Origin: Prevotella sp. P5-50
GTDB taxonomy: Bacteria; Bacteroidota; Bacteroidia; Bacteroidales; Bacteroidaceae
NCBI RefSeq assembly: GCF_002251295.1
Contig: NZ_NPJA01000052.1
Span: forward strand, 1 to 64,000
DNA length: 64,000 bases
Direction: 5' to 3'
Position numbers and translations under genes: made by a program. Below, one piece after another: positions 1-8,311 of the stretch. The stretch's first letter is position 1; each line of letters begins with the position of its first letter. The notes beneath the pieces are model-generated. The model was not told where the DNA came from, searched no databases, and saw only the letters and a list, made by a program, of their open reading frames with translations.

Positions 1-166
1 CTCCCATCGTCTTCCCATTCCCTCTGCAAAAAATGGGACTTACTTGGGACTTACATGGGAGGAACTTGGGACATACTGCCTCTGTTTCTTTTAGCACCTT
101 CATCCCGAACACATCCCGAATGCATCCCGAACACATCGAGAAGGCATCGAGAAGTCAAGAACTCCA
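1..166. repeat. 11-bp phased GGGA/TCCC array, cut by window start
   Basis: TCCCA occurs at 2 and 13. The trinucleotide GGG of TGGGA then occurs at 35, 46, 57 and 68, each exactly 11 bp apart. The word CATC (of CATCCCGAA, later CATCGAGAA) follows at 101, 112, 123, 134 and 145, again exactly 11 bp apart. Orientation therefore alternates: reverse pair, forward block of four, reverse block of five. Eleven is not a multiple of three, so this is not a peptide repeat. The same arrangement recurs at 57968-58112. The array may begin before base 1. Function unknown. Confidence 0.8.
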
Positions 167-335
167 ATAGTTTCATTATAAACTTAGCGTAGATTTACCG
201 CTTATATTAATTTGAACTTTCAGAATCTATCGAACAGCGAATGTAACTTTTCCGCAACCCACAATAAGTTTGTATTTGGACTTTAGGTCTATATAAATGC
301 CTTATGAGGCTAAGCGTCCAAGCTACTTACGCTCG

Positions 336-393
336 GTAATAAAAGAAAAAACGAGTTTTTTCTTTGTATTACGCTCGCTTATTCGTACCTTTG
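336..393 (+). promoter_or_regulatory. Hairpin-containing promoter of the RNR-like gene
   Basis: A 37-nt dyad (336-372) pairs GTAATA with TATTAC and A-rich with T-rich arms around a CGAG loop, with one bulged G. Its descending arm contains the -33 box TTTG (363-366). After a 19-bp spacer comes the -7 box TACCTTTG (386-393). The ATG at 398 begins 5 nt after the last G of the -7 box, so the transcript is probably leaderless or nearly so. The same module occurs twice upstream of birA. Confidence 0.7.
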
Positions 394-397
394 CAAA

Positions 398-1105
398 ATG
401 AGTATGCAAACAGAAAAGACAAACGAACAAACACCAGCCAAGACAGACGAAGTGCTGAATGTGGCAGGTAAATTGGCCGATATCAGTACGTCTATCGGAC
501 ATATCATAAACGCTGACTCTATGAGCCAGATACTACACACATGTCTCAACGCACTAGAACCGGAACAGGCAAACTTCATGTTCCAACTGATTTCACACGT
601 AGTCAACAAGGCGGCGAGACCAGAAGTGACAGAGGTCAGGCCTAAGGAACTGGAATGTGACGTGGTGCGCTTTCAAAACAATAAAGACAAATGGGTGGCA
701 CTCGTAGGACTGCTCGACGGATACCCTTACGAGATTTTTACTGGTCTGCAAGACGACGACGAAGGCATTATGTTGCCTAAATCGGTCACACACGGAAAAA
801 TCGTAAAACAGGTAAACGAAGATGGAACAAAGCGTTATGACTTCCAGTTCGTCAACAAACGAGGATACAAAACAACCGTTGAAGGACTATCTGAGAAGTT
901 CAACCCAGAATACTGGAACTACGCAAAACTGATTTCTGGTGTGCTGCGCTACCGCATGCCCATCGCACATGTGGTAAAACTGGTAGGGTCGCTCCAGCTC
1001 CAAAACGAAAGCATCAATACATGGAAGATCGGTGTGGAACGTGCACTCAAGAAATACGTCAACGATGGAACCTTCACAGAAAAGGAGAATGAAGACACCA
1101 TTTGA
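398..1105 (+). CDS. Stand-alone protein resembling the C-terminal region of B12-dependent ribonucleotide reductase
   Basis: 235 aa. From about residue 80 onward (RPKELECDVVRFQNNKDKW, GLLDGYPYEIFTGLQDDDEG, KRGYKTTVEGLSEKFNPEYW, SGVLRYRMPI, NTWKIGVERALKKYV) it resembles, from memory, the C-terminal part of the roughly 850-aa adenosylcobalamin-dependent ribonucleotide reductases (NrdJ type) of Bacteroidales. The catalytic barrel is absent, and the protein ends without the CxxC-type cysteine tail used to re-reduce the enzyme. It has its own promoter 5 nt upstream of the ATG, so it is unlikely to be simple debris. It may be an accessory or regulatory fragment. The first 75 residues are unassigned. 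It overlaps folB by 17 bp, which suggests coupled translation. Confidence 0.6.
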   Translation: MSMQTEKTNEQTPAKTDEVLNVAGKLADISTSIGHIINADSMSQILHTCLNALEPEQANFMFQLISHVVNKAARPEVTEVRPKELECDVVRFQNNKDKWVALVGLLDGYPYEIFTGLQDDDEGIMLPKSVTHGKIVKQVNEDGTKRYDFQFVNKRGYKTTVEGLSEKFNPEYWNYAKLISGVLRYRMPIAHVVKLVGSLQLQNESINTWKIGVERALKKYVNDGTFTEKENEDTI

Positions 1106-1478
1106 TACGAGCATCATCATCAACAAAGCTCGCTTCCATGCCTACCACGGCGTCATGCCGCAGGAACAGACCGTCGGAAACGATTATGAGGTTAGCATCC
1201 AGATAGGATACGACTTCACTCATGCCATGCAAACTGATGATCTGAGCCATACCATCAGTTATGCTGACGTCTATCAAACAATAAGTCAGGAGATGCAGAC
1301 TCCATCAAAGCTGATTGAACATCTGGCGGGAAGAATCTGCAAAAGACTCTTCGACACATACCCCAACATTACAAAAATCGACCTCAACATCATCAAGAAA
1401 AACCCACCGATGGGAGCTGATTGCGAGGGAGCCGGAGTAAGGGTAATTATGACAAATGAGCAAAAAACTATGCTTTAG
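1089..1478 (+). CDS. folB: Dihydroneopterin aldolase
   Basis: 129 aa. Converts 7,8-dihydroneopterin to 6-hydroxymethyl-dihydropterin and glycolaldehyde in cytosolic folate synthesis. Family features are the N-terminal AYHGVMPQEQTVGNDYEV segment, the LSHTISYADVY block, LIEHLAGRI, and the C-terminal strand KKNPPMGADCEGAGVRV. The length of about 120-130 aa is normal. The ATG at 1089 was chosen because it begins the conserved core and overlaps the upstream stop by 17 bp; an in-frame GTG at 1032 lies deep inside the preceding gene. Two other folate-type genes, folE and folK, lie elsewhere in the window. Confidence 0.93.
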   Translation: MKTPFDTSIIINKARFHAYHGVMPQEQTVGNDYEVSIQIGYDFTHAMQTDDLSHTISYADVYQTISQEMQTPSKLIEHLAGRICKRLFDTYPNITKIDLNIIKKNPPMGADCEGAGVRVIMTNEQKTML

Positions 1479-1503
1479 CAGTTGGTTTTTGACTGAAAAT
1501 GCG

Positions 1504-1511
1504 TACTTTTG
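1504..1511 (+). promoter_or_regulatory. -7 promoter box of the amidase gene
   Basis: TACTTTTG followed by CAAAC, a match to the Bacteroidota TAnnTTTG box. It lies 19 bp before the ATG at 1531 and just after the folB stop, so the amidase-MCE pair has its own start site. Confidence 0.65.
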
Positions 1512-1530
1512 CAAACGGTAAACAATTAAT

Positions 1531-3150
1531 ATGTGTAAAAAGAATACCTTATACCTATTATTATTAATGGTGGCGACGGCCTTACAGGCAGCCGCCAAAG
1601 ATAGATTCACCCTTGTCATCGACCCAGGTCACGGCGGTCACGACGCTGGTGCTGTAGGCTCTTTTTCTAAGGAAAAGAACATCAACCTCAATGTTGCACT
1701 CGCCTTCGGAAAATACGTAGAAAACAACTGCCCAGACGTAAGAGTCATCTATACTCGCAAAACAGATATTTTCATACCGTTGCACACACGTGCTGACATA
1801 GCCAACAGAAACAAAGCAGACCTCTTTATCTCCATACACACCAACTCACTACCCGGTGGACGCATAGCACGAGGACTCGAAACCTATACCCTCGGTATGC
1901 ATAGAGCCAACGACAACTTAGAGGTAGCTAAACGAGAAAACTCAGTTATTCTCGTGGAAAAAGACTATAAGCAACGCTATCAGGGATTCGACCCACGGTC
2001 AAGCGAGAGCTATATAATGTTTGAACTCATACAAGACAAAAACATGGAGAAGAGCGTCGAACTGGCCCGAGCAGTACAACGCCGCACATGCGCATCAGCC
2101 AACAGACCCAACAAAGGCGTTAAGCAAGCCGGATTTCTTGTACTCCGCGAAACATCGATGCCCAGTTGTCTGATCGAGTTAGGCTTCATCTCTACTGCAG
2201 ACGAAGAGCGCTTTCTGAACTCTAAAGACGGTATTGACAAACTCGGTTTCGGCATCTATCAAGCATTTCTCGACTTTAAAAAAAAATCAGACGCGGCAAC
2301 ACAACCTTCATACCAAATACAGGAACCGGAAAAGGTAAACGTGCCGACAATAGCCACGCCAAGCCAAAAACAACAAGCGCCAAAGACCAAAAACGACAAA
2401 ACGGACAACAAACCGCTGGCAAACAACATACCGCAGGCAAAGCCAAAAACAGACAACAAGACGCAAAAAAATCAGGTATTGCAGGAACTGGCCAACGCCA
2501 GAGCAGGAAGAACAACCGTTGACGACAACAATAAAAAGCCATCAACCGATGTGGATTCTATCCTCATGGCAGATCCAACTCGCAATAACGAGACAGGGAA
2601 AGACAGTTCTCAACAAGGAGAACCAATAATGCCGGCTTCAAAACCAACACCAAAGGCGGAAGTAAAACCAGTAGAAAAACCCGTTCATAAGACAGAGGTA
2701 CGTCACGGCAAAACCATTGTTACACCAACCCCAAAGGCGGAACAAAATGCCGAAACTGCGGCAAAACCAGTACAAAAGACTGAAGCAGAAACCGTAAAGC
2801 CTGCGGAGAAACCAACACCAAAGGCAGTTGAGAGATCTACGAGTACCATTGCCACACCTCAACAGACAAGCGGACAACCCATATTCAAGGTACAGATACT
2901 TGCCAGTTCAGCTCGTCAGAATCCAAACAGCCCCATGCTGAAAGATTTGGAAAACGTAGATTATTACGAAGAAAACGGCATGTTCAAATATACCGTAGGC
3001 GCATCAACCGACTATCAGGAGATTTACCAACTCCGCAAGTCATTATCAGAACGCTTCCCCGAAGCATTCATCATCGCCTTCAAAGACGGACGTAGGGCCA
3101 ATGTGCAACAAGCAATACAAGAATACAGAAGAAACAAAAACAAGAAATAA
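1531..3150 (+). CDS. Secreted N-acetylmuramoyl-L-alanine amidase (Amidase_3) with SPOR-like tail
   Basis: 539 aa. Cleaves the amide bond between MurNAc and the peptide stem in the periplasm. A signal peptide covers about residues 1-22. The Amidase_3 domain (about 26-245) shows the zinc motif IDPGHGGHDAG (His34), a Glu in SFSKEKN, His in ISIHTNS, and the catalytic Glu in CLIELGF. Residues about 250-450 are a low-complexity Lys/Pro/Thr/Gln linker with repeated KPTPKAE-like and KPVxKTE-like units. The last 85 residues (FKVQILASS, then YYEENGMFKYTVGASTDY) look like a SPOR-type peptidoglycan-binding domain. The gene is followed 15 bp later by the MCE gene, a common pairing in Bacteroidota. Confidence 0.9.
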   Translation: MCKKNTLYLLLLMVATALQAAAKDRFTLVIDPGHGGHDAGAVGSFSKEKNINLNVALAFGKYVENNCPDVRVIYTRKTDIFIPLHTRADIANRNKADLFISIHTNSLPGGRIARGLETYTLGMHRANDNLEVAKRENSVILVEKDYKQRYQGFDPRSSESYIMFELIQDKNMEKSVELARAVQRRTCASANRPNKGVKQAGFLVLRETSMPSCLIELGFISTADEERFLNSKDGIDKLGFGIYQAFLDFKKKSDAATQPSYQIQEPEKVNVPTIATPSQKQQAPKTKNDKTDNKPLANNIPQAKPKTDNKTQKNQVLQELANARAGRTTVDDNNKKPSTDVDSILMADPTRNNETGKDSSQQGEPIMPASKPTPKAEVKPVEKPVHKTEVRHGKTIVTPTPKAEQNAETAAKPVQKTEAETVKPAEKPTPKAVERSTSTIATPQQTSGQPIFKVQILASSARQNPNSPMLKDLENVDYYEENGMFKYTVGASTDYQEIYQLRKSLSERFPEAFIIAFKDGRRANVQQAIQEYRRNKNKK

Positions 3151-3165
3151 AGAAAAAACTTAAAT

Positions 3166-4068
3166 ATGAAATTTTTCACAAAAGAAGTCAAAATCGCACT
3201 AACTGCCATCTTCGGCATACTCGTGCTTTTCTATGGATTGCAGTTTCTTAAAGGACTCAACATATTCTCAAACACCAACACCTACTATCTCGTGTTCAAC
3301 GATGTAAGTGGACTGTCGGCTTCATCGCCTGTCTATGCCAACGGATATAAAGTAGGTGTCGTGGAACGCATAGACTATAACTACAACGACCCCAACAACA
3401 TCGTGGCTGTTGTAGGACTTGATAAAGCCATGCGCATACCTGTCGGATCACGTGCCGAACTGGCAAGTGATCTGCTCGGCAATATCAAAATCAACCTGAT
3501 TCTGTCGGGCAACCCCACACAACTCATGGCTGCCGGCGACTCTATCAAAGGCGGAATGGAACTGGGACTCATGAACCAAGTGGGACAAATGATGCCGACC
3601 GTAGAACGTATGCTCCCAAAACTCGACTCCATCATGGCAAGCCTCAACATCCTATTGGCAGACCCTGCACTACGCAACACCCTGCACAACGTGGAAGGAA
3701 TGACCGACAATCTCAATAAAACAAGCGTAGAACTCAAATCACTATCTGCCAGTCTGAACAGAGATGTCCCATCGGTTATGAAAAAAGCAGATGGAGTTCT
3801 CACCAATACAGAGCAACTCACAGCAAACCTCAGCGCCGTGGATATTGCCACTATGACGGCAAAAGTCAACCAAACGCTGGATAACGTAGAGCAAATGACC
3901 AACAGGCTCAACAGCAAAGAGGGCACACTCGGACTGCTCATGAGCGATCCACAACTCTACTACAGACTCAGTTCAACTGCTGCAAGTGCAGATTCTCTAC
4001 TCATCGACTTGAAAGCACATCCTAAGCGTTACGTACACTTCTCTGTGTTCGGAAAGAAGGATAAATAA
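3166..4068 (+). CDS. MlaD/MCE-family lipid-transport protein
   Basis: 300 aa. One N-terminal membrane helix (about residues 7-26) anchors a single MCE domain (about 38-115; VFNDVSGLSASSPVYANGYKVGVV, then SDLLGNIKINL). A long alpha-helical region rich in Asn, Leu and Thr follows (TDNLNKTSVELKSLSASLNRD, VNQTLDNVEQMTNRLN). MCE proteins bind lipids and form hexameric rings or tubes in phospholipid transport between inner and outer membranes. No ATPase or permease partner is next to it here. It follows the amidase after 15 bp and is probably co-transcribed. Confidence 0.88.
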   Translation: MKFFTKEVKIALTAIFGILVLFYGLQFLKGLNIFSNTNTYYLVFNDVSGLSASSPVYANGYKVGVVERIDYNYNDPNNIVAVVGLDKAMRIPVGSRAELASDLLGNIKINLILSGNPTQLMAAGDSIKGGMELGLMNQVGQMMPTVERMLPKLDSIMASLNILLADPALRNTLHNVEGMTDNLNKTSVELKSLSASLNRDVPSVMKKADGVLTNTEQLTANLSAVDIATMTAKVNQTLDNVEQMTNRLNSKEGTLGLLMSDPQLYYRLSSTAASADSLLIDLKAHPKRYVHFSVFGKKDK

Positions 4069-4437
4069 GAGAGATGCTTGTTTTTAATTAGTCTAAATAA
4101 CAACCATCAGAAGCACATGACCCAAAAAGACAGGTCTTATGCTCGTTATCAGACGATTTCGTGACCATCTGAGAGATAGCAGAACAGACCTGCAATAGGT
4201 CTTGAGTCACAGCGTTAATAGACTATTATATAAGGAGTTACATTATTACAATAGTGTTTCACGACTACAAAAACAAGCCATATCCCGTAAATACCACAGG
4301 AATAGGCAGTTAGAGGAATATATATATAACAAACAAAAAATAAAGATTTGGTTAATTGAAAAAAAAGTGCGAACTTTGTATCCGCTTTACGAAAAGCAAC
4401 CGTATCTTTTAACTATAAATACAAAAGAAATTCCATA
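4069..4437. other. Intergenic leader upstream of dnaA
   Basis: This 369-bp gap has no convincing gene: a possible 78-codon frame starts with TTG, lacks family features and runs into the dnaA start. A short inverted repeat (AGACCT, 5-nt loop, AGGTCT) lies near 4188-4204, preceded by a related CAGGTCT at about 4130. GAACTTTG at 4371-4378 is a one-mismatch -7 box that probably drives dnaA with a leader of about 50 nt. No DnaA box (TTATNCACA) was found, so there is no sign of oriC here. Confidence 0.5.
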
Positions 4438-5847
4438 ATGGACAAAGCTCCTAGACTGCTTTGGAACGACTGCCTCTCGCTAATAAGAGATAACGTTTCT
4501 GAGCAACAGTACAAAACATGGTTTGAACCTATTGTCTTCGACTCTTACGACGAAGACAACAGGACACTTGTCGTGCAAATACCAAGCCGCTACGTCTATG
4601 AAGTATTGGAGCAGTATTATGTGGAATTGCTAAGCAAAGTACTGCATCGCTGTTTCGGCACTAATATTGCGCTGAAATATCGTGTTGTGGTTGACAAAGC
4701 ACACGGTCTTACCGTTGACGAAGAAGGTAGCGAATCTGTTGCTATCGACAAGCCAAAGGTTTCAACACGTGCCAACCAATCCCCCACCACCCTCGATGCA
4801 GCAACCCCACAGGATTTAAATCCACAACTGGATCCCCATAAGAATTTCCAACGATACATCGAAGGCGATAGCAACAAGTTGCCACGCACCATCGGTCTCT
4901 CCATTGCCGAGCACCCCGGACGCACCACTTTCAATCCATTCTTTATCTACGGTCCGTCAGGTAGCGGTAAAACACACCTTATAAATGCTATTGGTGTGCG
5001 CTGCAAAGAGATTTATCCACAGAAACGAGTACTCTACGTATCTGCCAGATTATTCCAAGTGCAATATACCGATGCAGTACGTCAGAACACGGTCAACGAC
5101 TTCATTCATTTCTATCAAACCATCGATGTGCTCATCGTTGACGATGTTCAGGAATGGGCTGCAGCCACCAAGACCCTCGACACATTCTTCCACGTATTCG
5201 ATCATCTGTTCCGTTGTGGAAAGCAGATTATATTGGCTGCCGACCGTCCACCAGTTGATTTGGTAGGTGTGAAGGATCGCTTGCTGACTCGCTTCTCATG
5301 TGGTATGATAGCCGAATTGCATAAACCCAACGTGCAATTGTGCATTGACATCCTCAATACCAAATGTCGCCGTGACGGTCTAAAATTCCCTGCCGACGTC
5401 ATTCAGTTTATTGCCGAAACCGCCAATAGTTCTGTACGTGAATTGGAAGGAGTGGTCAACTCATTGATGGCATACTCTATTGTATATAATAGCGATATTG
5501 ACATGCGCCTCGCTGAACGTGTTATCAAACGTGCCGTGAAGGTGGACAACCGTCCCCTGACCATCGACGATATCATCGAAAAGGTATGCGCACACTATAA
5601 TGTCACCCAACCCAACGTAATGAGCCGTTCTCGCAAACGCGAATTTGTAATTGCCCGACAACTCTCCATGTACTTCGCACAGAAATACACCAAGATGCCT
5701 GCATCGAGAATTGGACAGTTGGTAGGTGGTCGCGACCACTCAACAGTCATTCACAGCTGCAATACGATAGACCAGCGCATGAAAGTTGATAAGGCATTTG
5801 TAGAAGAAGTGACCAGCATCGAAAACTCTTTCAAACTGAAACAATAG
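4438..5847 (+). CDS. dnaA: Chromosomal replication initiator protein DnaA
   Basis: 469 aa. Binds DnaA boxes at oriC, melts the origin and loads the helicase. Visible in order are the N-terminal domain I (LWNDCLSLIRDNVSEQQYKTWF), a variable linker (about 85-135), and the AAA+ core with Walker A GPSGSGKTHL, Walker B VLIVDDVQEW and arginine-rich sensor sequences. The C-terminal DNA-binding domain carries the DnaA signature (VGGRDHSTVIHSCNTI). Length is normal. The gene is monocistronic: nagB is convergent downstream and a bidirectional terminator lies between them. Confidence 0.98.
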   Translation: MDKAPRLLWNDCLSLIRDNVSEQQYKTWFEPIVFDSYDEDNRTLVVQIPSRYVYEVLEQYYVELLSKVLHRCFGTNIALKYRVVVDKAHGLTVDEEGSESVAIDKPKVSTRANQSPTTLDAATPQDLNPQLDPHKNFQRYIEGDSNKLPRTIGLSIAEHPGRTTFNPFFIYGPSGSGKTHLINAIGVRCKEIYPQKRVLYVSARLFQVQYTDAVRQNTVNDFIHFYQTIDVLIVDDVQEWAAATKTLDTFFHVFDHLFRCGKQIILAADRPPVDLVGVKDRLLTRFSCGMIAELHKPNVQLCIDILNTKCRRDGLKFPADVIQFIAETANSSVRELEGVVNSLMAYSIVYNSDIDMRLAERVIKRAVKVDNRPLTIDDIIEKVCAHYNVTQPNVMSRSRKREFVIARQLSMYFAQKYTKMPASRIGQLVGGRDHSTVIHSCNTIDQRMKVDKAFVEEVTSIENSFKLKQ

Positions 5848-5923
5848 CACATCAACTCCAATCGTACACATTCCAATTCCTATATTGATTGGGGATGTAC
5901 CTTACAAACAAGAGGATAAAATA

Positions 5924-5957
5924 CAAGCAGGATTATCATTTTCGATAATCCTGCTTG
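5924..5957. terminator. Bidirectional terminator between dnaA and nagB
   Basis: A perfect 14-bp stem (CAAGCAGGATTATC / GATAATCCTGCTTG) with a 6-nt loop lies between the convergent dnaA and nagB genes. The flanks are A-rich on one side and moderately T-rich on the other. Confidence 0.85.
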
Positions 5958-6034
5958 CGTTTATCTGTCCGTTTGTCTTCAGACGACGAAAGTCTGACAG
6001 CTATTCGCCTTTGACATTCATCGCAATTGTCTGA

Positions 6035-6829
6035 TTACAACAGATTGTCTTTCTCTATATCCTTGAAATACTTGTAGGTGGCAACTTTCAGTTCGTCAGC
6101 AGCTGGTTCATCAGCCACGATAATACCATGTTGATGCATCTGAAGGGCAGAAATAGTCCACTCCTGAGTAACAGCACCCTCTACAGCCGCCTTCATGGCA
6201 CGAGCCTTATGGTGGCCGTTGACGAGAATCATCACTTCGCGAGCATCCATCACAGTACCAACACCTACAGTAAGCGCCAACTTGGGCACCTTGTTTACAT
6301 CATTGTCAAAGAAACGAGAGTTGGCAATAATCGTATCGGTTGTTAATGTCTTGACACGAGTGCGAGATGTCAACGAAGAATAAGGTTCGTTGAAAGCAAT
6401 ATGACCATCAGGACCTATACCCCCAATAAAAAGATCTATACCACCTGCTTCGGCTATCATCTGCTCATAACGAGCACACTCTTCTGCAAGATTTTCTGCA
6501 TTACCATTAAGAATATGGATATTCTCTTTCGGACAATCAATATGGTCAAAAAGATTACGAGCCATAAACGAATGGTAGCTTTCTGGATGACTTTCAGGCA
6601 ATCCTACATACTCATCCATATTAAATGTCAGCACATTCTTAAACGACACACGACCTTCCTTGTTGGCTTTTACCAGACAAGCATACATTCCCTCTGGTGA
6701 AGAACCAGTTGGCAAACCGAGTACAAAAGGATGTTCTTTGGTAGGTTTGGCAGCATTAATACGCTCAATAACGTGTTCAGCAGCCCATTGCGACAATTTC
6801 TGATAATCAGATTCAATAATAACTCTCAT
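6035..6829 (-). CDS. nagB: Glucosamine-6-phosphate deaminase
   Basis: 264 aa. Converts glucosamine-6-phosphate to fructose-6-phosphate and ammonia, feeding amino sugars into glycolysis. The catalytic motifs are intact: [12 protein letters not shown] carries the proton-relay Asp, and [14 protein letters not shown] carries the catalytic Asp and His with the following Glu. The substrate-binding [11 protein letters not shown] loop is present. The start is the ATG at 6829 ([20 protein letters not shown]), the normal family start; upstream in-frame codons precede the promoter. It contrasts with the degenerate NagB-like domain encoded at 59561. Confidence 0.96.
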   Translation of the reverse strand: MRVIIESDYQKLSQWAAEHVIERINAAKPTKEHPFVLGLPTGSSPEGMYACLVKANKEGRVSFKNVLTFNMDEYVGLPESHPESYHSFMARNLFDHIDCPKENIHILNGNAENLAEECARYEQMIAEAGGIDLFIGGIGPDGHIAFNEPYSSLTSRTRVKTLTTDTIIANSRFFDNDVNKVPKLALTVGVGTVMDAREVMILVNGHHKARAMKAAVEGAVTQEWTISALQMHQHGIIVADEPAADELKVATYKYFKDIEKDNLL

Positions 6830-6863
6830 ATTTAAAATGTATTTGGTGTTAACTTTTGTAACG

Positions 6864-6871
6864 CAAAGGTA
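6864..6871 (-). promoter_or_regulatory. -7 promoter box of nagB
   Basis: TACCTTTG on the minus strand, 35 bp upstream of the nagB ATG, in the divergent nagB/hflX gap. Confidence 0.7.
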
Positions 6872-6946
6872 GTATAAATTCATGAAAAATATACATGCTA
6901 AAGGCTATTTTTTTCAAAAGAACCCTATAAATCGGAATTTTATGTT

Positions 6947-6954
6947 TATCTTTG
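6947..6954 (+). promoter_or_regulatory. -7 promoter box of hflX
   Basis: TATCTTTG followed by CA, a full match to the TAnnTTTG consensus, 33 bp before the hflX ATG. Confidence 0.7.
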
Positions 6955-6987
6955 CACATTACATATAATAATATATATAAATACTGA

Positions 6988-8259
6988 ATGAAAGAATTTG
7001 TTATTTCAGAAGTCAAGGCCGAAACCGCCGTACTCGTGGGACTTATCACTCAGGAGCAGGATGAGGCAAAGACCAAAGAATACCTTGACGAACTGGAATT
7101 CCTTGCGGATACAGCAGGAGCCGTCACCGTGAAACGCTTCACACAGAAGGTGCAAGGCCCCAGCCAGGTTACCTATGTGGGTAAGGGAAAACTGGAAGAA
7201 ATCAAGCAATATATAAAAATGCAAGAGGATGCTGCCGACGACGACCCTACCGGCGAAACCCAACCTGTAGGTATGGTGATATTCGATGATGAGCTGTCTG
7301 CCAAACAGATGCGCAATATCGAGGCTGAACTGAAAGTAAAGATTCTCGACCGCACCTCGTTGATTCTTGATATATTCGCCATGCGCGCACAGACCGCCGA
7401 AGCTAAAACACAAGTAGAATTGGCACAGTATCGCTATATGTTGCCTCGTCTGCAACGCCTGTGGACCCACTTGGAACGCCAAGGCGGCGGCTCTGGTAGC
7501 GGTGGTGGTAAAGGTAGTGTTGGTCTTCGTGGTCCTGGTGAAACACAGTTGGAGATGGACCGCCGTATCATTCTGCACCGCATTACGCTATTGAAACAAC
7601 GTTTAGTAGAAATCGACAAGCAGAAAACCACCCAACGTAAAAACCGCGGTCGCCTGATTCGTGTAGCCTTGGTGGGATATACGAACGTAGGAAAATCGAC
7701 CATGATGAATCTGCTTTCTAAGAGCGATGTGTTTGCAGAAAACAAGCTATTCGCCACGCTCGATACCACAGTACGCAAGATGGTTATCGACAATCTCCCT
7801 TTCCTACTTGCCGATACAGTAGGTTTCATCCGTAAGTTGCCAACCGACTTGGTAGATTCCTTCAAATCCACTCTTGACGAAGTGCGCGAGGCCGATTTAT
7901 TGGTACATGTGGTAGATATCTCGCATCCCGACTTTGAGGAACAGATAAAAGTTGTGGAGAAAACCTTATCCGATTTAGGCTGTGCCGACAAACCGTCAAT
8001 GATTGTATTTAACAAAATTGATGCCTACACCTGGATAGAAAAAGAGGCAGACGACCTCACTCCCTCTACCAAAGAGAATGTGACACTCGACGAATTGAAG
8101 AAAACCTGGATGGCAAAAATGCAGGGAGACTGTCTTTTTATATCAGCCAAAGAAAAGCGAAACATCGACACGCTTCGTGAGATCCTCTATCAAAAGGTTC
8201 GCCAACTCCATGTACAGAAATATCCCTACAACGATTTTCTCTATCAAGTAGAGGAATAA
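6988..8259 (+). CDS. hflX: GTPase HflX
   Basis: 423 aa. Ribosome-associated GTPase that binds the 50S subunit and splits stalled or stressed ribosomes. An N-terminal nucleotide-binding domain (about 1-190) ends in the Gly-rich linker and the HflX signature RGPGETQLEMDRR. The G domain shows G1 GYTNVGKSTMMN, G3 DTVGFIRKLP and G4 NKID. Length is typical. It is divergent from nagB; the DUF4954 gene follows after about 50 bp and may share the transcript. Confidence 0.96.
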   Translation: MKEFVISEVKAETAVLVGLITQEQDEAKTKEYLDELEFLADTAGAVTVKRFTQKVQGPSQVTYVGKGKLEEIKQYIKMQEDAADDDPTGETQPVGMVIFDDELSAKQMRNIEAELKVKILDRTSLILDIFAMRAQTAEAKTQVELAQYRYMLPRLQRLWTHLERQGGGSGSGGGKGSVGLRGPGETQLEMDRRIILHRITLLKQRLVEIDKQKTTQRKNRGRLIRVALVGYTNVGKSTMMNLLSKSDVFAENKLFATLDTTVRKMVIDNLPFLLADTVGFIRKLPTDLVDSFKSTLDEVREADLLVHVVDISHPDFEEQIKVVEKTLSDLGCADKPSMIVFNKIDAYTWIEKEADDLTPSTKENVTLDELKKTWMAKMQGDCLFISAKEKRNIDTLREILYQKVRQLHVQKYPYNDFLYQVEE

Positions 8260-8311
8260 GAAGCATTGTGAGCAAAAACGTCATATAGAACATACAACAA
8301 CAAAGTAAAGC

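Noticed and set aside
4188..4204. AGACCT/AGGTCT inverted repeat upstream of dnaA considered as a terminator
   Set aside because: A stem of only 6 bp and no following T run; kept only as a note in the leader entry.
4202..4438. 78-codon frame just before dnaA
   Set aside because: Starts with TTG, has no family features or plausible leader, and overlaps the likely dnaA promoter.
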